A stretch of 64,000 bases of DNA from Alphaproteobacteria bacterium. GTDB taxonomy: Bacteria > Pseudomonadota > Alphaproteobacteria > Micropepsales > Micropepsaceae. Under the pieces are notes generated by a model. That model was not told where the DNA came from. It did no database searches and saw only the letters and a list, made by a program, of their open reading frames with translations. Shown here piece after piece: positions 35,255-44,717 of the stretch. How positions within the stretch are numbered: the first letter of the stretch is position 1; every line of letters starts with the position of its first letter. The position numbers and the translations under genes are program-made. The stretch lies in contig WGMH01000004.1 of assembly GCA_016125165.1 (NCBI GenBank), positions 1-64,000 of the forward strand. The letters run 5' to 3'.

Positions 35255-35707
35255 CTAAAAGAACAAAACCAGTATCGCGATAAATATTGCCGTTACCCCA
35301 AGCGCAATCGGAGCATTGACGAGCAACGCGCGCCTTAGCGATACCAACTTCAGAAGCTTCTCGGCCGTTAGTACGCCATCTCCAGACGACCTAAGTATAA
35401 ATTCACTGCGAACCGAAGGGATATTCCAACCAACGCCAATTCCGCAGACTTCAAAAGACAAACCGACTATCAAACCCGGTATCAGAAGAGATCGATCCTC
35501 AACCAGAAATCCGGCAACCATAAAGACAGAGAGTCCGGCCAGTACCAATCCTGCGCAAACCCATTGCAGCAATCGCATGCTGGCATCTATGTGAGCGTCA
35601 AATTCACCATCAAACTCAATTCGGCGATATCTCAACCAATGAACAAGCCCGACAAGAACGATACCCAGAACCAAGACATCGTTTATGTGCCGAAGAGTCA
35701 CGCCCAC
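35255..35707 (-). CDS. Small membrane protein of unknown function
   Basis: A 150-residue protein with four likely membrane segments (about 7-25, 45-66, 74-97 and 130-149) and a charged loop at 28-42 (RRIEFDGEFDAHIDA). I do not recognise a family. The reading begins at GTG 35707 or a second GTG at 35701 (AGGA seven bases before the latter). It lies three bases after the pccB stop on the same strand and is more AT-rich than its neighbours, suggesting recent acquisition downstream of pccB. Confidence 0.6.
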   Translation of the reverse strand: MGVTLRHINDVLVLGIVLVGLVHWLRYRRIEFDGEFDAHIDASMRLLQWVCAGLVLAGLSVFMVAGFLVEDRSLLIPGLIVGLSFEVCGIGVGWNIPSVRSEFILRSSGDGVLTAEKLLKLVSLRRALLVNAPIALGVTAIFIAILVLFF

Positions 35708-35710
35708 GTC

Positions 35711-37243
35711 CTACAACGGAATATTATCGTGCTTCTTCCAGATTTGCGGGACCTGCTTGTTCTGTAGCGCGCGCAATGCGCGGGCGATGCGCCAGCGGGT
35801 GGAATGGGGGCGGATGACGTCGTCGATATAGCCGCGTCCCGCCGCCACGAACGGGTTGAGGAAGCGGTCTTCATATTCCTTGGTGCGTTCGGCGATGGCG
35901 TCCGGGTCCTTCATGTCGCTGCGGAAGATGATTTCCACCGCGCCCTTCGCGCCCATCACCGCGATCTGCGCGGTGGGCCATGCGTAATTGAAATCCGCGC
36001 GCATGTGCTTGGAGGCCATCACGTCATACGCACCGCCATAGGCCTTGCGCGTGATGACGGTGACCTTCGGACATGTCGCTTCAGTGTAGGCGAAGAGCAG
36101 CTTGGCGCCGTGCTTGATGATGCCGTTGTGCTCTTGTGACAGGCCCGGCAGGAAGCCCGGCACGTCCACAAAGGTGACAATCGGGATGTTGAAGCAATCG
36201 CAGAAGCGCACGAAGCGCGCGGCCTTGCGCGAGGCATCGTTGTCGAGCACGCCCGCCAGCACCATCGGCTGGTTGGCGACGAAGCCGACCGAGCGCCCTT
36301 CGATGCGGCCAAAGCCGGTGATGATGTTCTTCGCGTAGGATTCCTGAATCTCGTAGAAATCGCCCTCGTCCGCGACCTTCAGGATCAGTTCCTTCATGTC
36401 ATAGGGCTTGTTCGGATTTTCCGGCACCAGCGTGTCGAGGCTCATTTCCACGCGATGCGGATCGTCTTCGGTGGGCCATGATGGCGGCTTCTCGCGGTTG
36501 TTGAGCGGCAGGAAATCATAGAGGCGGCGGATTTCTTCCAGCGCGATGACATCGTTCTCGAACGAACCATCGGCAACGGACGATTTGTGGGTATGCACCT
36601 TGGCGCCGCCGAGTTCTTCGGGCGTGACGTCTTCATGGGTGACGGTCTTCACCACATCGGGCCCGGTGATGAACATGTAGGAGGTATCGCGCACCATGAA
36701 GATGAAATCGGTCATGGCGGGGGAATAGACGTCGCCGCCCGCGCAGGGGCCCATGATGACGCTGATCTGTGGCACAACACCGGATGCGAGCACGTTGCGC
36801 TTGAACACTTCGCCATAGCCGGCAAGCGAGGCGACACCTTCCTGGATGCGCGCGCCGCCTGCATCGAAGAGGCCGATCACCGGCGCGCCGTTCTGCATGG
36901 CCATATCCTGCACCTTGCAGATCTTCTGCGCGTGCGTTTCGGAGAGCGAGCCGCCGAAGACGGTGAAGTCTTTCGCGAACACATAGACCATGCGGCCATT
37001 GATGGTGCCCCAGCCGGTGACGACGCCATCGCCGGGAATGCGGTTCTTGTCCGCGCCGAAATCGGTGTTGCGATGTTCCACGAACATGTCGAACTCCTCA
37101 AAGGAGTTCGCATCCAGAAGAAGCTCGATGCGCTCGCGCGCCGTGAGCTTGCCCTTGGCATGCTGGGCCTCGATGCGGGCGGGGCCGCCGCCAATGCGGG
37201 CGCGGGCGCGGCGGGCTTCGAGTTCTTGCAGGATGTGCTTCAT
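35711..37243 (-). CDS. pccB: Propionyl-CoA carboxylase beta (carboxyltransferase) subunit
   Basis: The carboxyltransferase half of propionyl-CoA carboxylase, which makes methylmalonyl-CoA from propionyl-CoA produced by valine, isoleucine and odd-chain catabolism. The 510-residue protein has the family landmarks [73 protein letters not shown] and [18 protein letters not shown]. The start MKHILQELE is chosen over the upstream in-frame Met by homology. It is the last gene of the degQ-to-pccB minus-strand run; its partner pccA is at 28321. Confidence 0.97.
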   Translation of the reverse strand: MKHILQELEARRARARIGGGPARIEAQHAKGKLTARERIELLLDANSFEEFDMFVEHRNTDFGADKNRIPGDGVVTGWGTINGRMVYVFAKDFTVFGGSLSETHAQKICKVQDMAMQNGAPVIGLFDAGGARIQEGVASLAGYGEVFKRNVLASGVVPQISVIMGPCAGGDVYSPAMTDFIFMVRDTSYMFITGPDVVKTVTHEDVTPEELGGAKVHTHKSSVADGSFENDVIALEEIRRLYDFLPLNNREKPPSWPTEDDPHRVEMSLDTLVPENPNKPYDMKELILKVADEGDFYEIQESYAKNIITGFGRIEGRSVGFVANQPMVLAGVLDNDASRKAARFVRFCDCFNIPIVTFVDVPGFLPGLSQEHNGIIKHGAKLLFAYTEATCPKVTVITRKAYGGAYDVMASKHMRADFNYAWPTAQIAVMGAKGAVEIIFRSDMKDPDAIAERTKEYEDRFLNPFVAAGRGYIDDVIRPHSTRWRIARALRALQNKQVPQIWKKHDNIPL

Positions 37244-37308
37244 GGGAGGGCCTGTCGGAGGAATAGCAATGGGATCGGGCGGGAGACTGCGGGCGGATCG
37301 CCGAGGGG

Positions 37309-37995
37309 TCAAGCGGCCAGAAGGCGCAGGAATTTCGCAGCCGTTTCAAGCTCCTCGGCATGGGCCCGGGCGCGGGCTTCGGCTTCGGCATCCGTGCCCC
37401 ATTTCTCGGCCTGAAATTCCTCGTCGATGCGGGAGAGCGCAAAGGCTTGCGCAGCGTCAAGCCTGCCAGCCGCCACCGCCAGTGCCAAAACGAGAGAACC
37501 GGTGAGCGAGGTGATCGCATGCAGCGGCACAAGACCGAATTCGCTGTGCCCCGCGACGGCCGCGCGCAAGGCGGCAAGCACCGCCTCGTTCTGGGCGACA
37601 TGCATCACACCCGCGGTGACGGCAAGGCGCGCGCCATGGGTCTCATGCGCCCAGTCGAGCAACGGATCCCACGCCTTCGCCTGACGGATCACCAGAACAT
37701 CCGGACCCTCGGCGCGGTAGGACAGAAGATCGGTGCCGCCATAGGCTGCGATCTGATCGATCACCGCTTCGCGCGCCGCAGCGATACTGTCGATGGCGGT
37801 GTTGGCAATGCGGGTGAGCGGCATGGTGGCGGGAACAACCTGATCACCCTGCCCCACCCATTCCTGTGCAATCGCTTCGCCCAGCGCGCGCGTGGGCAGC
37901 GCCAGGGGATTTCCGCCCGGCGTCTTCACCGCGCGGCCATCGAGCAGGATGGCATTGGCATCGCTCACGCTCGCGGATTTGTAGAAGCGCTTCAT
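37309..37995 (-). CDS. ATP12-family F1-ATPase assembly chaperone
   Basis: A 228-residue protein of the ATP12 family, which in mitochondria binds the F1 alpha subunit during ATP synthase assembly; homologues are conserved in alphaproteobacteria. It starts [10 protein letters not shown], continues with [20 protein letters not shown] and [33 protein letters not shown], the strongest family block, then [27 protein letters not shown]. Its ATG overlaps the stop of the pseudouridine synthase gene as ATGA. No ATP synthase genes are in the window. Confidence 0.93.
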   Translation of the reverse strand: MKRFYKSASVSDANAILLDGRAVKTPGGNPLALPTRALGEAIAQEWVGQGDQVVPATMPLTRIANTAIDSIAAAREAVIDQIAAYGGTDLLSYRAEGPDVLVIRQAKAWDPLLDWAHETHGARLAVTAGVMHVAQNEAVLAALRAAVAGHSEFGLVPLHAITSLTGSLVLALAVAAGRLDAAQAFALSRIDEEFQAEKWGTDAEAEARARAHAEELETAAKFLRLLAA

Positions 37996-38993
37996 TTCTT
38001 TTTCTTCTGCGCGAAATGATTGGCGGTGTCATTCGGATTGAAACCGAGCAGCGACCAGCTCTTCAACATGTGCGGCGGCAGCGGCGCGGTCACCTGAAGG
38101 CGGCCGCCATCGGGATGGGCAATGTCGATGCTGCGCGCATGCAGATGCAGCTTGTCGGCGATCTCGCCCTTGCCGCGCACATCCGCGCCGCCATATTTGA
38201 AATCGCCGATGATGGGCGTGCCGAGTTCGGCCAGATGCACGCGGATCTGGTGCGTGCGGCCTGTGACGGGTTTCGCCGCAACCCATGCGAACTCCGTGCC
38301 CGCGTGGTCGATCACCGCGTAATCGGTGACGGCGTGCTTGGCGCCTTCGGCATCCTTGTCCGAAGCGGTCATGCGTTCATCGCGGCCGCGCGGGCCATGA
38401 CCGCCCTCCTTGGCCAGCGCGAGCTTGATGGTGCCCCGCGACTTGTCCGGCACACCTTTGGTGAGCGCCCAATAGACTTTCGACGCATCGCGTTTCTTCA
38501 GCGCTTCGCCAAGCGCGGTGGCGGCAGGCACGGTGCGCGCGATCAGGAGTACACCCGATGTATCGCGATCAAGCCGGTGCACAAGGCGCGGCCGCTGCTT
38601 CTTGCCGAAGCAGAGCTGATCGAGCAGGCCGTCAATATGCTGCACCTGCCCGGTGCCGCCCTGCGTCGCGAGGCCCGGCGGCTTGTTCAGCACGATCACC
38701 GCGTTGTCCATATGCAGGATGTAATCGTGAAGCTGGATGCCGCCTGTGGTTTTCGCTGCCGGCTTCGGCTTCTCGGTCTCGTCGGGAAGATGTTCGAGCT
38801 GCGGGGGTATGCGCACGCTCTGCCCCGCCTCCACGCGGTCGCTGGCCTTGGCGCGTTTGCCATCGAGCCGCACCTGCCCCGTGCGCAACAGCTTCTCCAG
38901 ACGCCCATGCGTGAGCGCTGGGTAATGCCGCTGGAACCAGCGATCCAGTCTTATGCCGCCTTCGTCCTGTGCGATCTCGGCAAGCGTGCTCAT
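37992..38993 (-). CDS. RluC/RluD-family 23S rRNA pseudouridine synthase
   Basis: Isomerises uridines in large-subunit rRNA. The 333-residue protein has an S4 RNA-binding domain (about 14-60, RLDRWFQRHYPALTHGRLEKLLRTGQVRLDG) and a catalytic domain with HRLDRDTSG, catalytic Asp142, plus VTGRTHQIRVHLAELGTPIIGD. The S4-plus-RluA architecture and position beside atp12 favour RluC, but the target site cannot be assigned. It has a longer than usual disordered linker after S4 (PDETEKPKPAAKT). Coupled by ATGA overlaps to crcB upstream and atp12 downstream. Confidence 0.93.
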   Translation of the reverse strand: MSTLAEIAQDEGGIRLDRWFQRHYPALTHGRLEKLLRTGQVRLDGKRAKASDRVEAGQSVRIPPQLEHLPDETEKPKPAAKTTGGIQLHDYILHMDNAVIVLNKPPGLATQGGTGQVQHIDGLLDQLCFGKKQRPRLVHRLDRDTSGVLLIARTVPAATALGEALKKRDASKVYWALTKGVPDKSRGTIKLALAKEGGHGPRGRDERMTASDKDAEGAKHAVTDYAVIDHAGTEFAWVAAKPVTGRTHQIRVHLAELGTPIIGDFKYGGADVRGKGEIADKLHLHARSIDIAHPDGGRLQVTAPLPPHMLKSWSLLGFNPNDTANHFAQKKKK

Positions 38994-39379
38994 GCGGCGA
39001 CAAGACCCCGCACAACCCAAAGGCCCAGAAACAGCGCCAGCACCGACAGCAGCGCCGAACCTGCGATGTAGAGTGCCGCGCTCATGTAATCGCCGCGCTC
39101 GATGAGCAGCGCGGAATCCAGCGAGAAGGTGGAGAAGGTGGTGTAGCCGCCGAGCACGCCCACGGTGAGGAACGCGCGCAATTCCGGCGTGACACTCCAT
39201 TTGAGCGCCATCAATTCGGTGAGCGCGCCCATGATGAAGCCGCCTGTAATGTTCACGACGAAGATGCCCCAAGGAAATCCCGGCCACGCCGCATCCTGAA
39301 TGAAGCCCGCCGTGGCATAGCGCGCGAGCGAACCGGCCGCGCCCCCCAGCGCAACCGCGAGAATGATGCCGAACTGCAT
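38990..39379 (-). CDS. crcB: Fluoride exporter CrcB/Fluc
   Basis: A 129-residue dual-topology fluoride channel with four membrane helices. Conserved parts are GGAAGSLARY, WGIFVVNITGGFIMG (the pore Asn), and VGVLGGYTTFSTFSLDS, which contributes the Phe box and central Na+ site. ATG at 39379 has AAGG upstream and is preferred to an in-frame TTG six bases earlier. Only 45 bases separate it from rarA, too little for a crcB fluoride riboswitch, so it is expressed from the operon. Confidence 0.95.
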   Translation of the reverse strand: MQFGIILAVALGGAAGSLARYATAGFIQDAAWPGFPWGIFVVNITGGFIMGALTELMALKWSVTPELRAFLTVGVLGGYTTFSTFSLDSALLIERGDYMSAALYIAGSALLSVLALFLGLWVVRGLVAA

Positions 39380-39424
39380 GGGCAAACCTTTCGATTGTCT
39401 GGGGCGAGCTATAGCAGATTCCGG

Positions 39425-40736
39425 CTAGGCGGGACCCGATCTTTTGGTCCGGAGTTTCGCCCAGTAATCGAGGCGCTTGGCGATCTCGCGCTCGAAGCCC
39501 GTCTCTTTCGGCACGTAGAAGCTCTGCCGTTCCATGGCTTCGGGGAAATAGTTCTGGCCGGAGAAACCTTCTTCGGTTTCGTGATCGTATTCGTAGCCTT
39601 TGCCATAGCCGAGATTTTTCATCAGCTTGGTGGGCGCGTTCAGGATGTGCGCGGGCGGCATCAGCGAACCGTGCTCGCTGGCCGCGCGTTTCGCCGCGCC
39701 ATGGGCCACATAGACCGCGTTCGATTTTGGCGCAGAGGCGAGATAAAGCACGCACTGCGCCAGCGCCAGTTCGCCTTCGGGGGAACCCAGAAAATCGAAC
39801 ACATCCTTTGCGGCGAGCGCCTGCACCACTGCCTGTGGATCGGCGAGACCGATATCCTCGATGCTGGCGCGTACAAGGCGGCGCGCGATGTAAAGCGGCT
39901 GTTCGCCGCCTGCCAGCATGCGCGCAAGCCAATAGAGCGCCGCATCCGGGTCGCTGCCGCGAATGGATTTGTGAAGCGCGGAAATGAGATTGTAATGCTC
40001 CTCGCGGCTCTTGTCGTAGAGCGGCGCACGGCGCTGTACGGCGGACACAAGCCCGGCAGGATCAAGAGGTTTGACGATCTTCAGAGACGAAAGCTCTTCG
40101 ACAAGGTTGAGCAGGTAGCGGCCATCGCCATCGGCCATGGCGCGCAAGGTGGCGCGCGCATCGTCGGTGAGGAGCAGCTTCTCTCCGAAATGCTTTTTCC
40201 GCGCGAAGCAAGAGCGCTTCGAGGGCCGCATCGTCGAGCCGGCGCAGCACCAGAACCTGCGCGCGGGACAAAAGTGCGCCGTTCAGTTCGAAGGACGGAT
40301 TTTCCGTTGTCGCGCCAACGAGGATCACCGTTCCATCTTCCACAACGGGCAGGAAACTGTCCTGCTGGCTTCTGTTGAAGCGGTGGATTTCATCAATGAA
40401 GAGAAGCGTGCCCTGCCCCGTTTTGCGGCGCATGCGCGCGGCCTCAAACGTCTTCTTCAGATCGGCAACACCGGTGAAGACCGCCGACAGCTGCACGAAA
40501 TGCAGATTGAAGGCATGGCTGAGAAGACTCGCGATGGTGGTTTTTCCGGTGCCTGGTGGGCCCCACAGAATGATCGAATGCGGGCGCTTCTGCGCCACCA
40601 TGCGCCCGATGGGACCTTCCGGCCCGATCAGGTGATCCTGCCCCACCACCTCGGACAGAGATTTTGGCCTAAGCCTGTCTGCCAGCGGACGTGGTGCCTC
40701 TGCCTCCAGACCACCAGCTTCGAACAAATCGCTCAT
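39425..40736 (-). pseudogene. rarA: Replication-associated recombination protein RarA (MgsA), frameshifted
   Basis: RarA is an AAA+ clamp-loader-like ATPase acting at stalled forks. The N-terminal frame (from ATG 40736) has RPLADRLRPKSLSEVVGQDHL, Walker A GPPGTGKT at 59-66, Walker B LLFIDEIHRF and the ATTENPSFELN sensor, up to ALLLRAEKAF. The C-terminal frame then continues the family (GEKLLLTDDARATL, ALHKSIRGSDPDAALYWLARML, DIGLADPQ, YEYDHETEEGFSGQNYFPEAM). They join if the run of five A (plus-strand T at 40194-40198) were four, giving AEKHFGEK and about 437 residues, the normal length. Either a genuine one-base insertion or a homopolymer sequencing error. Confidence 0.85.
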
Positions 40737-40905
40737 CGCCCGAATATAGGACGGAGAGGACCCGCCGCGCATGGCGCGCGTTCGCACAGCCGGGCGTTTG
40801 GGCTGGCATCCGCCGAAAATCAGTCAAAAGCCGCTCATCGACAGAATAAGGAACTCGGGAACTTGTACAGTTCAAGCATTAGAAGTGTCTGTACTTGCAC
40901 GTATT
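40737..40905. other. Intergenic region upstream of rarA
   Basis: Upstream region of rarA. No ORF, tRNA or terminator was recognised; it should hold the rarA promoter on the minus strand, but no clear box pair was identified. Confidence 0.4.
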
Positions 40906-41146
40906 TTGAAGTTTTCAAATAGAATGATAATATTCACAAACACAGAGCAGCAATATTGGATAGTGTGACTGTGTTCCACGTTTCGACCCCCGAACGCGAA
41001 GCTGCCGGACAAGGATCGCCCAACCACCCGGACCGGCGTGGCGTCGCGCATAACGCGCCTCAACCGCTCTTCCCCTGAATGGTGCGGCGCGTTTAACGCC
41101 GCCGTGGACCGACTTCGCCCAGACCGGTCCACGGCGGCACTTTTTT
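40906..41146 (+). ncRNA. Candidate small RNA with its own promoter and terminator
   Basis: On the plus strand TTGAAG (40906-40911), a 16-base spacer and TAATAT (40928-40933) form a promoter-like pair; a transcript would start near 40940. It would end at an intrinsic terminator at 41098-41146. No ORF in between looks coding, giving a transcript of about 207 nt antisense to nothing. The body contains small stems such as CGCG-CATAA-CGCG. I could not match it to 6S, SRP or other known RNA families by eye. It lies between degQ and rarA, both on the other strand. Confidence 0.45.
41098..41146 (+). terminator. Strong intrinsic terminator
   Basis: GCCGCCGTGGACCG (41098-41111) pairs perfectly with CGGTCCACGGCGGC (41125-41138) and is followed by ACTTTTTT. 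The T-run is only on the plus strand, so it terminates a plus-strand transcript, although no plus-strand gene precedes it. It may also slow minus-strand readthrough after degQ. Confidence 0.85.
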
Positions 41147-41154
41147 GAGGCGCG

Positions 41155-42546
41155 TCAGCCGCTCACCGACAGTCTGAGAATCTGTCCGTTGCGTTCCACC
41201 GCCAGATCCCAGCGGCCACGCGCGGCGGCAAGCGCCTGCTCCAGATCGCCTACGGAATCGATGCGCTGGCCGTTCACACCGCGGATCGCATCACCGGCCT
41301 GAAAACCATAGCGTGCCGCCAGCGTGTTCGGCGCAATTCCAACAATGACAACGCCGGACGCATCGGGATCAAGACCCAGATCCGTCGCGGTTGCCGGCGA
41401 AAGGTTCTCGACCCGCGCGCCGGTCAGCGGATTGCGCCCGCCGATGGTGCGCGCATCGCGCGGCGTTGTTTCCGGCGGCACTTCCAGTGTCACCGACACA
41501 TCGCGCACCTGCCCGTTCGAACGGACCTTCACGCTTGGCGCATCGCCCGCCTTGTGAACAGCAATGCGATAGTTCAGGGCCTGCATGTCATCGACGGGAT
41601 AACCGTCGACCGCGAGCACAATGTCTCCAACCTTGAGGCCTGCATCGGCGGCAGGACCATCCTTGTAGACATTCTTTAGCAGGACACCATTCGGCGGAAC
41701 CCCGAGGCTGCGCGCGATATCGCTGGTGACGGCCTGCCCATCGGCGCCGAACCATGTGAACTTCACGCCGCCGGAATTGGCGCCATCCACAAAACGGCGC
41801 ACCAGATTGGCGGGGATGGCAAAGCCGATACCGACCGAGCCGCCCGTGCGCGAATAGATCATGGTGTTGATGCCGGCGAGCTTCCCATCGGTGGTGACGA
41901 GCGCGCCACCAGAATTGCCGGGATTCACGGCAGCATCGGTCTGGATGAAGAACTGATAGTCGCTGGCCGACACCTGCGTGCGCGCCAGCGCAGAAACGAT
42001 GCCCATGGTCACCGTTTGACCAACACCGAACGGATCGCCCACCGCCAGCACCAGATCGCCGACCTGCAGCTTGTCGCTATCTCCAAACGATATGACGGGC
42101 AGCTTCTCGCCCTTCGTTTCAATCTTGAGAACCGCAAGATCGATGCGCTTGTCTGCCTGCACCACGCGCGCCTTGAACTCGCGCTTGTCGGACAGCGCGA
42201 CCACTATGTCCTGCGCGCCGTCGATAACGTGGTTGTTGGTGATGACCAGACCATCGGACCGCACAATCACGCCTGAGCCCAACGACTGCTGTACGCGATC
42301 ACGGAATTGCGGATTGACGCCGAAAAAGCGCTGAAAGAAGGGGTCGGCAAAGACCGGATTGACCTGCTGCTGCACGACCGTGCGGGTATAGACATTCACC
42401 ACGGCCGGAATGACCTTTTTCACCACCGGGGCGAAGGTCATCTGCACTTGTCCCATCGACTGGGGAACGGCGGTCTGCGCCGATGCACTCAGCGGCAGCG
42501 CGGCCAGAAGGCCCGCCGCCAGAACGGCACCCAGAATCGTTTTCAT
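41155..42546 (-). CDS. Periplasmic Do-like serine protease (DegP/DegQ family)
   Basis: A 463-residue trypsin-like protease/chaperone for periplasmic protein quality control. A signal peptide covers 1-23 (LPLSASA). The catalytic triad is His106 in TNNHVIDG, Asp136 in RIDLAVLKI and Ser212 in GNSGGAL. PDZ1 is at about 260-360 (GVLLKNVYKDGPAADAGLKVGDIVLAVDG) and PDZ2 at about 380-463 (GVVIVGIAPNTLAARYGFQAGDAIRGVNG). It lies downstream of the rplQ terminator and heads toward rarA and crcB. Confidence 0.95.
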   Translation of the reverse strand: MKTILGAVLAAGLLAALPLSASAQTAVPQSMGQVQMTFAPVVKKVIPAVVNVYTRTVVQQQVNPVFADPFFQRFFGVNPQFRDRVQQSLGSGVIVRSDGLVITNNHVIDGAQDIVVALSDKREFKARVVQADKRIDLAVLKIETKGEKLPVISFGDSDKLQVGDLVLAVGDPFGVGQTVTMGIVSALARTQVSASDYQFFIQTDAAVNPGNSGGALVTTDGKLAGINTMIYSRTGGSVGIGFAIPANLVRRFVDGANSGGVKFTWFGADGQAVTSDIARSLGVPPNGVLLKNVYKDGPAADAGLKVGDIVLAVDGYPVDDMQALNYRIAVHKAGDAPSVKVRSNGQVRDVSVTLEVPPETTPRDARTIGGRNPLTGARVENLSPATATDLGLDPDASGVVIVGIAPNTLAARYGFQAGDAIRGVNGQRIDSVGDLEQALAAARGRWDLAVERNGQILRLSVSG

Positions 42547-43055
42547 GCGAAAGCCTCCAACGCCAAGCGCGTACGCATCTACAGGCGCTCTATATATCAG
42601 CGCCCGTGACGTTGGGATTAAGGATTGGAAGGCCCGCGATCGCGCGGCCTTGCGGATCAGCTGAGGAGGTACCCGTCCAGGCCGGAATTTCTCGTGAAGG
42701 CGGCCAGATCAAGCCCGATACGCTGCACACCGGGGCGCTCCCAAATGGCGCGGGGCGCCTCCTGCATCTCGCGCTGCGGGTGTTCGCAAATATTATCCAA
42801 ACGCTCAATCATGACCCGCTCCGCAACACCCCAGTCAACTCTTGAACTTATGAATACCACACTTCACGAATACAACCAATAGCATGCAAATCGCCCTATC
42901 CGGCAAAGGTGGCGCAAGGAAAACACCGGTAATACAACACGGGAATATCCGGGAATTAACCGTCAGAATGGCGTTGCCACCGGAGGTCCGCCGCGAATTC
43001 GCAGGCGCATCCAATGCGGGCTGCCCACCGGGACGGCGTACCCATGCGGGGCGTC
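42547..43055. other. Intergenic region between degQ and rplQ
   Basis: About 510 bases. The part nearest degQ should hold its promoter. A possible small minus-strand ORF at 42657-42812 is listed separately. The rest, 42861-43055, has many stops in all frames and no structure that I recognise apart from the rplQ terminator at its end. Confidence 0.4.
42657..42812 (-). CDS. Possible small protein upstream of degQ
   Basis: Starting at the internal ATG at 42812 this minus-strand frame gives 51 residues (starting MIERLDNICEHP, ending NSGLDGYLLS) with protein-like composition and a plausible mix of helix-forming residues; the frame extends to an ATG at 42860. No family is recognised and no clear Shine-Dalgarno was found. 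It could equally be a chance ORF. Confidence 0.25.
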   Translation of the reverse strand: MIERLDNICEHPQREMQEAPRAIWERPGVQRIGLDLAAFTRNSGLDGYLLS

Positions 43056-43090
43056 AAAAAAAGAAGAGCGGCCGCAAGGGGCCGCTCTTC
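43056..43090 (-). terminator. Intrinsic terminator of the alpha operon
   Basis: On the minus strand GAAGAGCGGCC (from 43080-43090) pairs with GGCCGCTCTTC (43063-43073) around a six-base loop and is followed by seven T (43056-43062). It lies 22 bases after the rplQ stop and ends the ribosomal cluster. Confidence 0.92.
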
Positions 43091-43112
43091 CCGATTCCTG
43101 ATGGAGGCTGGC

Positions 43113-43529
43113 TCAGTCTTCGCTGTCGCCGTCCACGGTGACCGGACCGGAGTCCTGACCCTTGGCGTCTTCGTCACGATCGACGAATTCAATCACGGCC
43201 ATCGCGGCATTGTCGCCATGGCGGAAACCGGCCTTCAGCACCCGCGTGTAGCCACCCGGACGTTCCGCATAACGCGGCCCGAGCACATCGAACAGCTTCT
43301 TCACCTGCGCTTCGTCGCGCACGGTCGAGATGGCCTGACGGCGCGCATGCAGCGAATTGCGGCGCGAGAGCGTCACCAGCTTCTCGACGATGGGCCGAAG
43401 CTCCTTCGCCTTGGGCAGCGTGGTCTTGATCTGCTCGTGCTTGATGAGCGCAGCCGCCATGTTGGCGAACATCGCCGTACGGTGCGAACTGGTTTTGCCG
43501 AGCTTGCGGCCTTGATTGCGATGACGCAT
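43113..43529 (-). CDS. rplQ: 50S ribosomal protein L17
   Basis: A 138-residue L17, which binds 23S rRNA near the exit tunnel. It opens [46 protein letters not shown], the conserved core. An acidic C-terminal tail ([22 protein letters not shown]) extends beyond the usual 120 residues, a feature of several alphaproteobacterial L17 proteins. Last gene of the alpha operon. Confidence 0.98.
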   Translation of the reverse strand: MRHRNQGRKLGKTSSHRTAMFANMAAALIKHEQIKTTLPKAKELRPIVEKLVTLSRRNSLHARRQAISTVRDEAQVKKLFDVLGPRYAERPGGYTRVLKAGFRHGDNAAMAVIEFVDRDEDAKGQDSGPVTVDGDSED

Positions 43530-43552
43530 GACGCCTTATTCCCCAAAACGGA

Positions 43553-44569
43553 TCAGTACTGATCCTCGTAACGCTTCGCGAGGTCTTCGATATTTTCCGG
43601 CGGCCAGCCCGGCACTTCCATGCCCAGGTGCAGCCCCATCTCGGCCAGAACGGCCTTGATTTCGTTCAGCGACTTGCGGCCAAAGTTCGGCGTGCGCAGC
43701 ATTTCGCCTTCGGTCTTCTGAATGAGATCGCCGATGTAGACGATGTTGTCGTTCTTCAGGCAGTTCGCCGAACGCACGGAGAGTTCGAGCTCGTCCACCT
43801 TCTTGAGAAGAACCGGATTGAAGGCGAGATCGGGCTTCGCCTCTTCGGCAACGCGCTCGCGCGGCTCTTCAAAGTTGATGAAGACCTGAAGCTGGTCCTG
43901 CAGGATGCGCGCGGCATAGGCCACGGCGTTATCCGGCGTGACGGCACCATTGGTTTCCACCTGCATGGTGAGCTTGTCGTAATCGAGGATCTGCCCTTCG
44001 CGGGTGTTCTCGACCTTGTAGGAAACCTTCTTCACCGGCGAGAACAGCGAATCCACCGGGATCAGGCCGATGGGCGCATCTTCCGGGCGGTTGCGATCGG
44101 CAGGCACATAACCCTTGCCAGTGGCGACCGTCAGTTCCATGCGGAAATCGACGCCCGAATCCAGCGTGCAGAGCACCAGATCCGGATTGAGGATTTCGAC
44201 ATCGGCGACCGCCGTGATCTGCCCTGCCGTGACTTCGCCGGGGCCCTGCGCGCGCAGCGTCAGGCGCTTGGGGCCTTCGGCGTGCATGCGAAGCGCAACC
44301 TGCTTCACGTTGAGCACGATATCGGTGACGTCTTCGCGCACGCCTGCGATGGAAGAGAATTCGTGCAGCACGCCTTCGATCTGGATCGCGGTGACAGCCG
44401 CGCCCTGGAGCGAGGACAGCAGCACGCGACGCAGCGCATTGCCGAGCGTAAGACCGAAGCCACGCTCCAGCGGCTCGGCGACGAGAGTCGCCTGCTTGCC
44501 CGCATCGTGCCCCGCTTCAATGCGCAGCTTCTGCGGCTTGATCAGTTCTTGCCAGTTCTTCTGAAACAT
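43553..44569 (-). CDS. rpoA: DNA-directed RNA polymerase subunit alpha
   Basis: A 338-residue RNA polymerase alpha subunit. The N-terminal assembly domain has [49 protein letters not shown]; the C-terminal domain (from about 255) has [36 protein letters not shown], which binds UP elements and activators. Between rpsK and rplQ, as in the standard alpha operon; rpsD is not inserted here, which is usual in alphaproteobacteria. Confidence 0.99.
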   Translation of the reverse strand: MFQKNWQELIKPQKLRIEAGHDAGKQATLVAEPLERGFGLTLGNALRRVLLSSLQGAAVTAIQIEGVLHEFSSIAGVREDVTDIVLNVKQVALRMHAEGPKRLTLRAQGPGEVTAGQITAVADVEILNPDLVLCTLDSGVDFRMELTVATGKGYVPADRNRPEDAPIGLIPVDSLFSPVKKVSYKVENTREGQILDYDKLTMQVETNGAVTPDNAVAYAARILQDQLQVFINFEEPRERVAEEAKPDLAFNPVLLKKVDELELSVRSANCLKNDNIVYIGDLIQKTEGEMLRTPNFGRKSLNEIKAVLAEMGLHLGMEVPGWPPENIEDLAKRYEDQY

Positions 44570-44659
44570 TTTGGCCTCATCGTATCCCGGACGCGTCGGA
44601 CCACGCCCTATACGTTCGATGGGTAGCTAGTTCCGAACTACAAACTTGTTTGGTCGCAC

Positions 44660-44700
44660 GGCCGGACGGAAAACCGGTTTCCACTTTTCCTGGCCGATGC
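44660..44700. repeat. Dispersed palindromic repeat between rpsK and rpoA
   Basis: In the 148-base gap after rpsK, the minus strand reads GGAAAAGTGGAAACCGGTTTTCC, flanked by GGCC arms. This phrase is familiar as a scattered intergenic repeat in alphaproteobacterial genomes. No ORF lies in the gap. Confidence 0.6.
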
Positions 44701-44717
44701 TCCCGGATTTCTTTCGC

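Noticed and set aside
39380-39424. A fluoride riboswitch before crcB
   Set aside because: The gap is only 45 bases and shows none of the conserved riboswitch stems.
38994-39932. An upstream extension of the pseudouridine synthase gene
   Set aside because: The extra in-frame codons overlap crcB and rarA and show no homology; the S4 domain begins at the ATG at 38993.
40191-40200. Programmed ribosomal frameshifting in rarA
   Set aside because: An A-run slip of the usual minus-one kind leads to the wrong frame; a plus-one shift without a known signal would be required. A base error or mutation is simpler.
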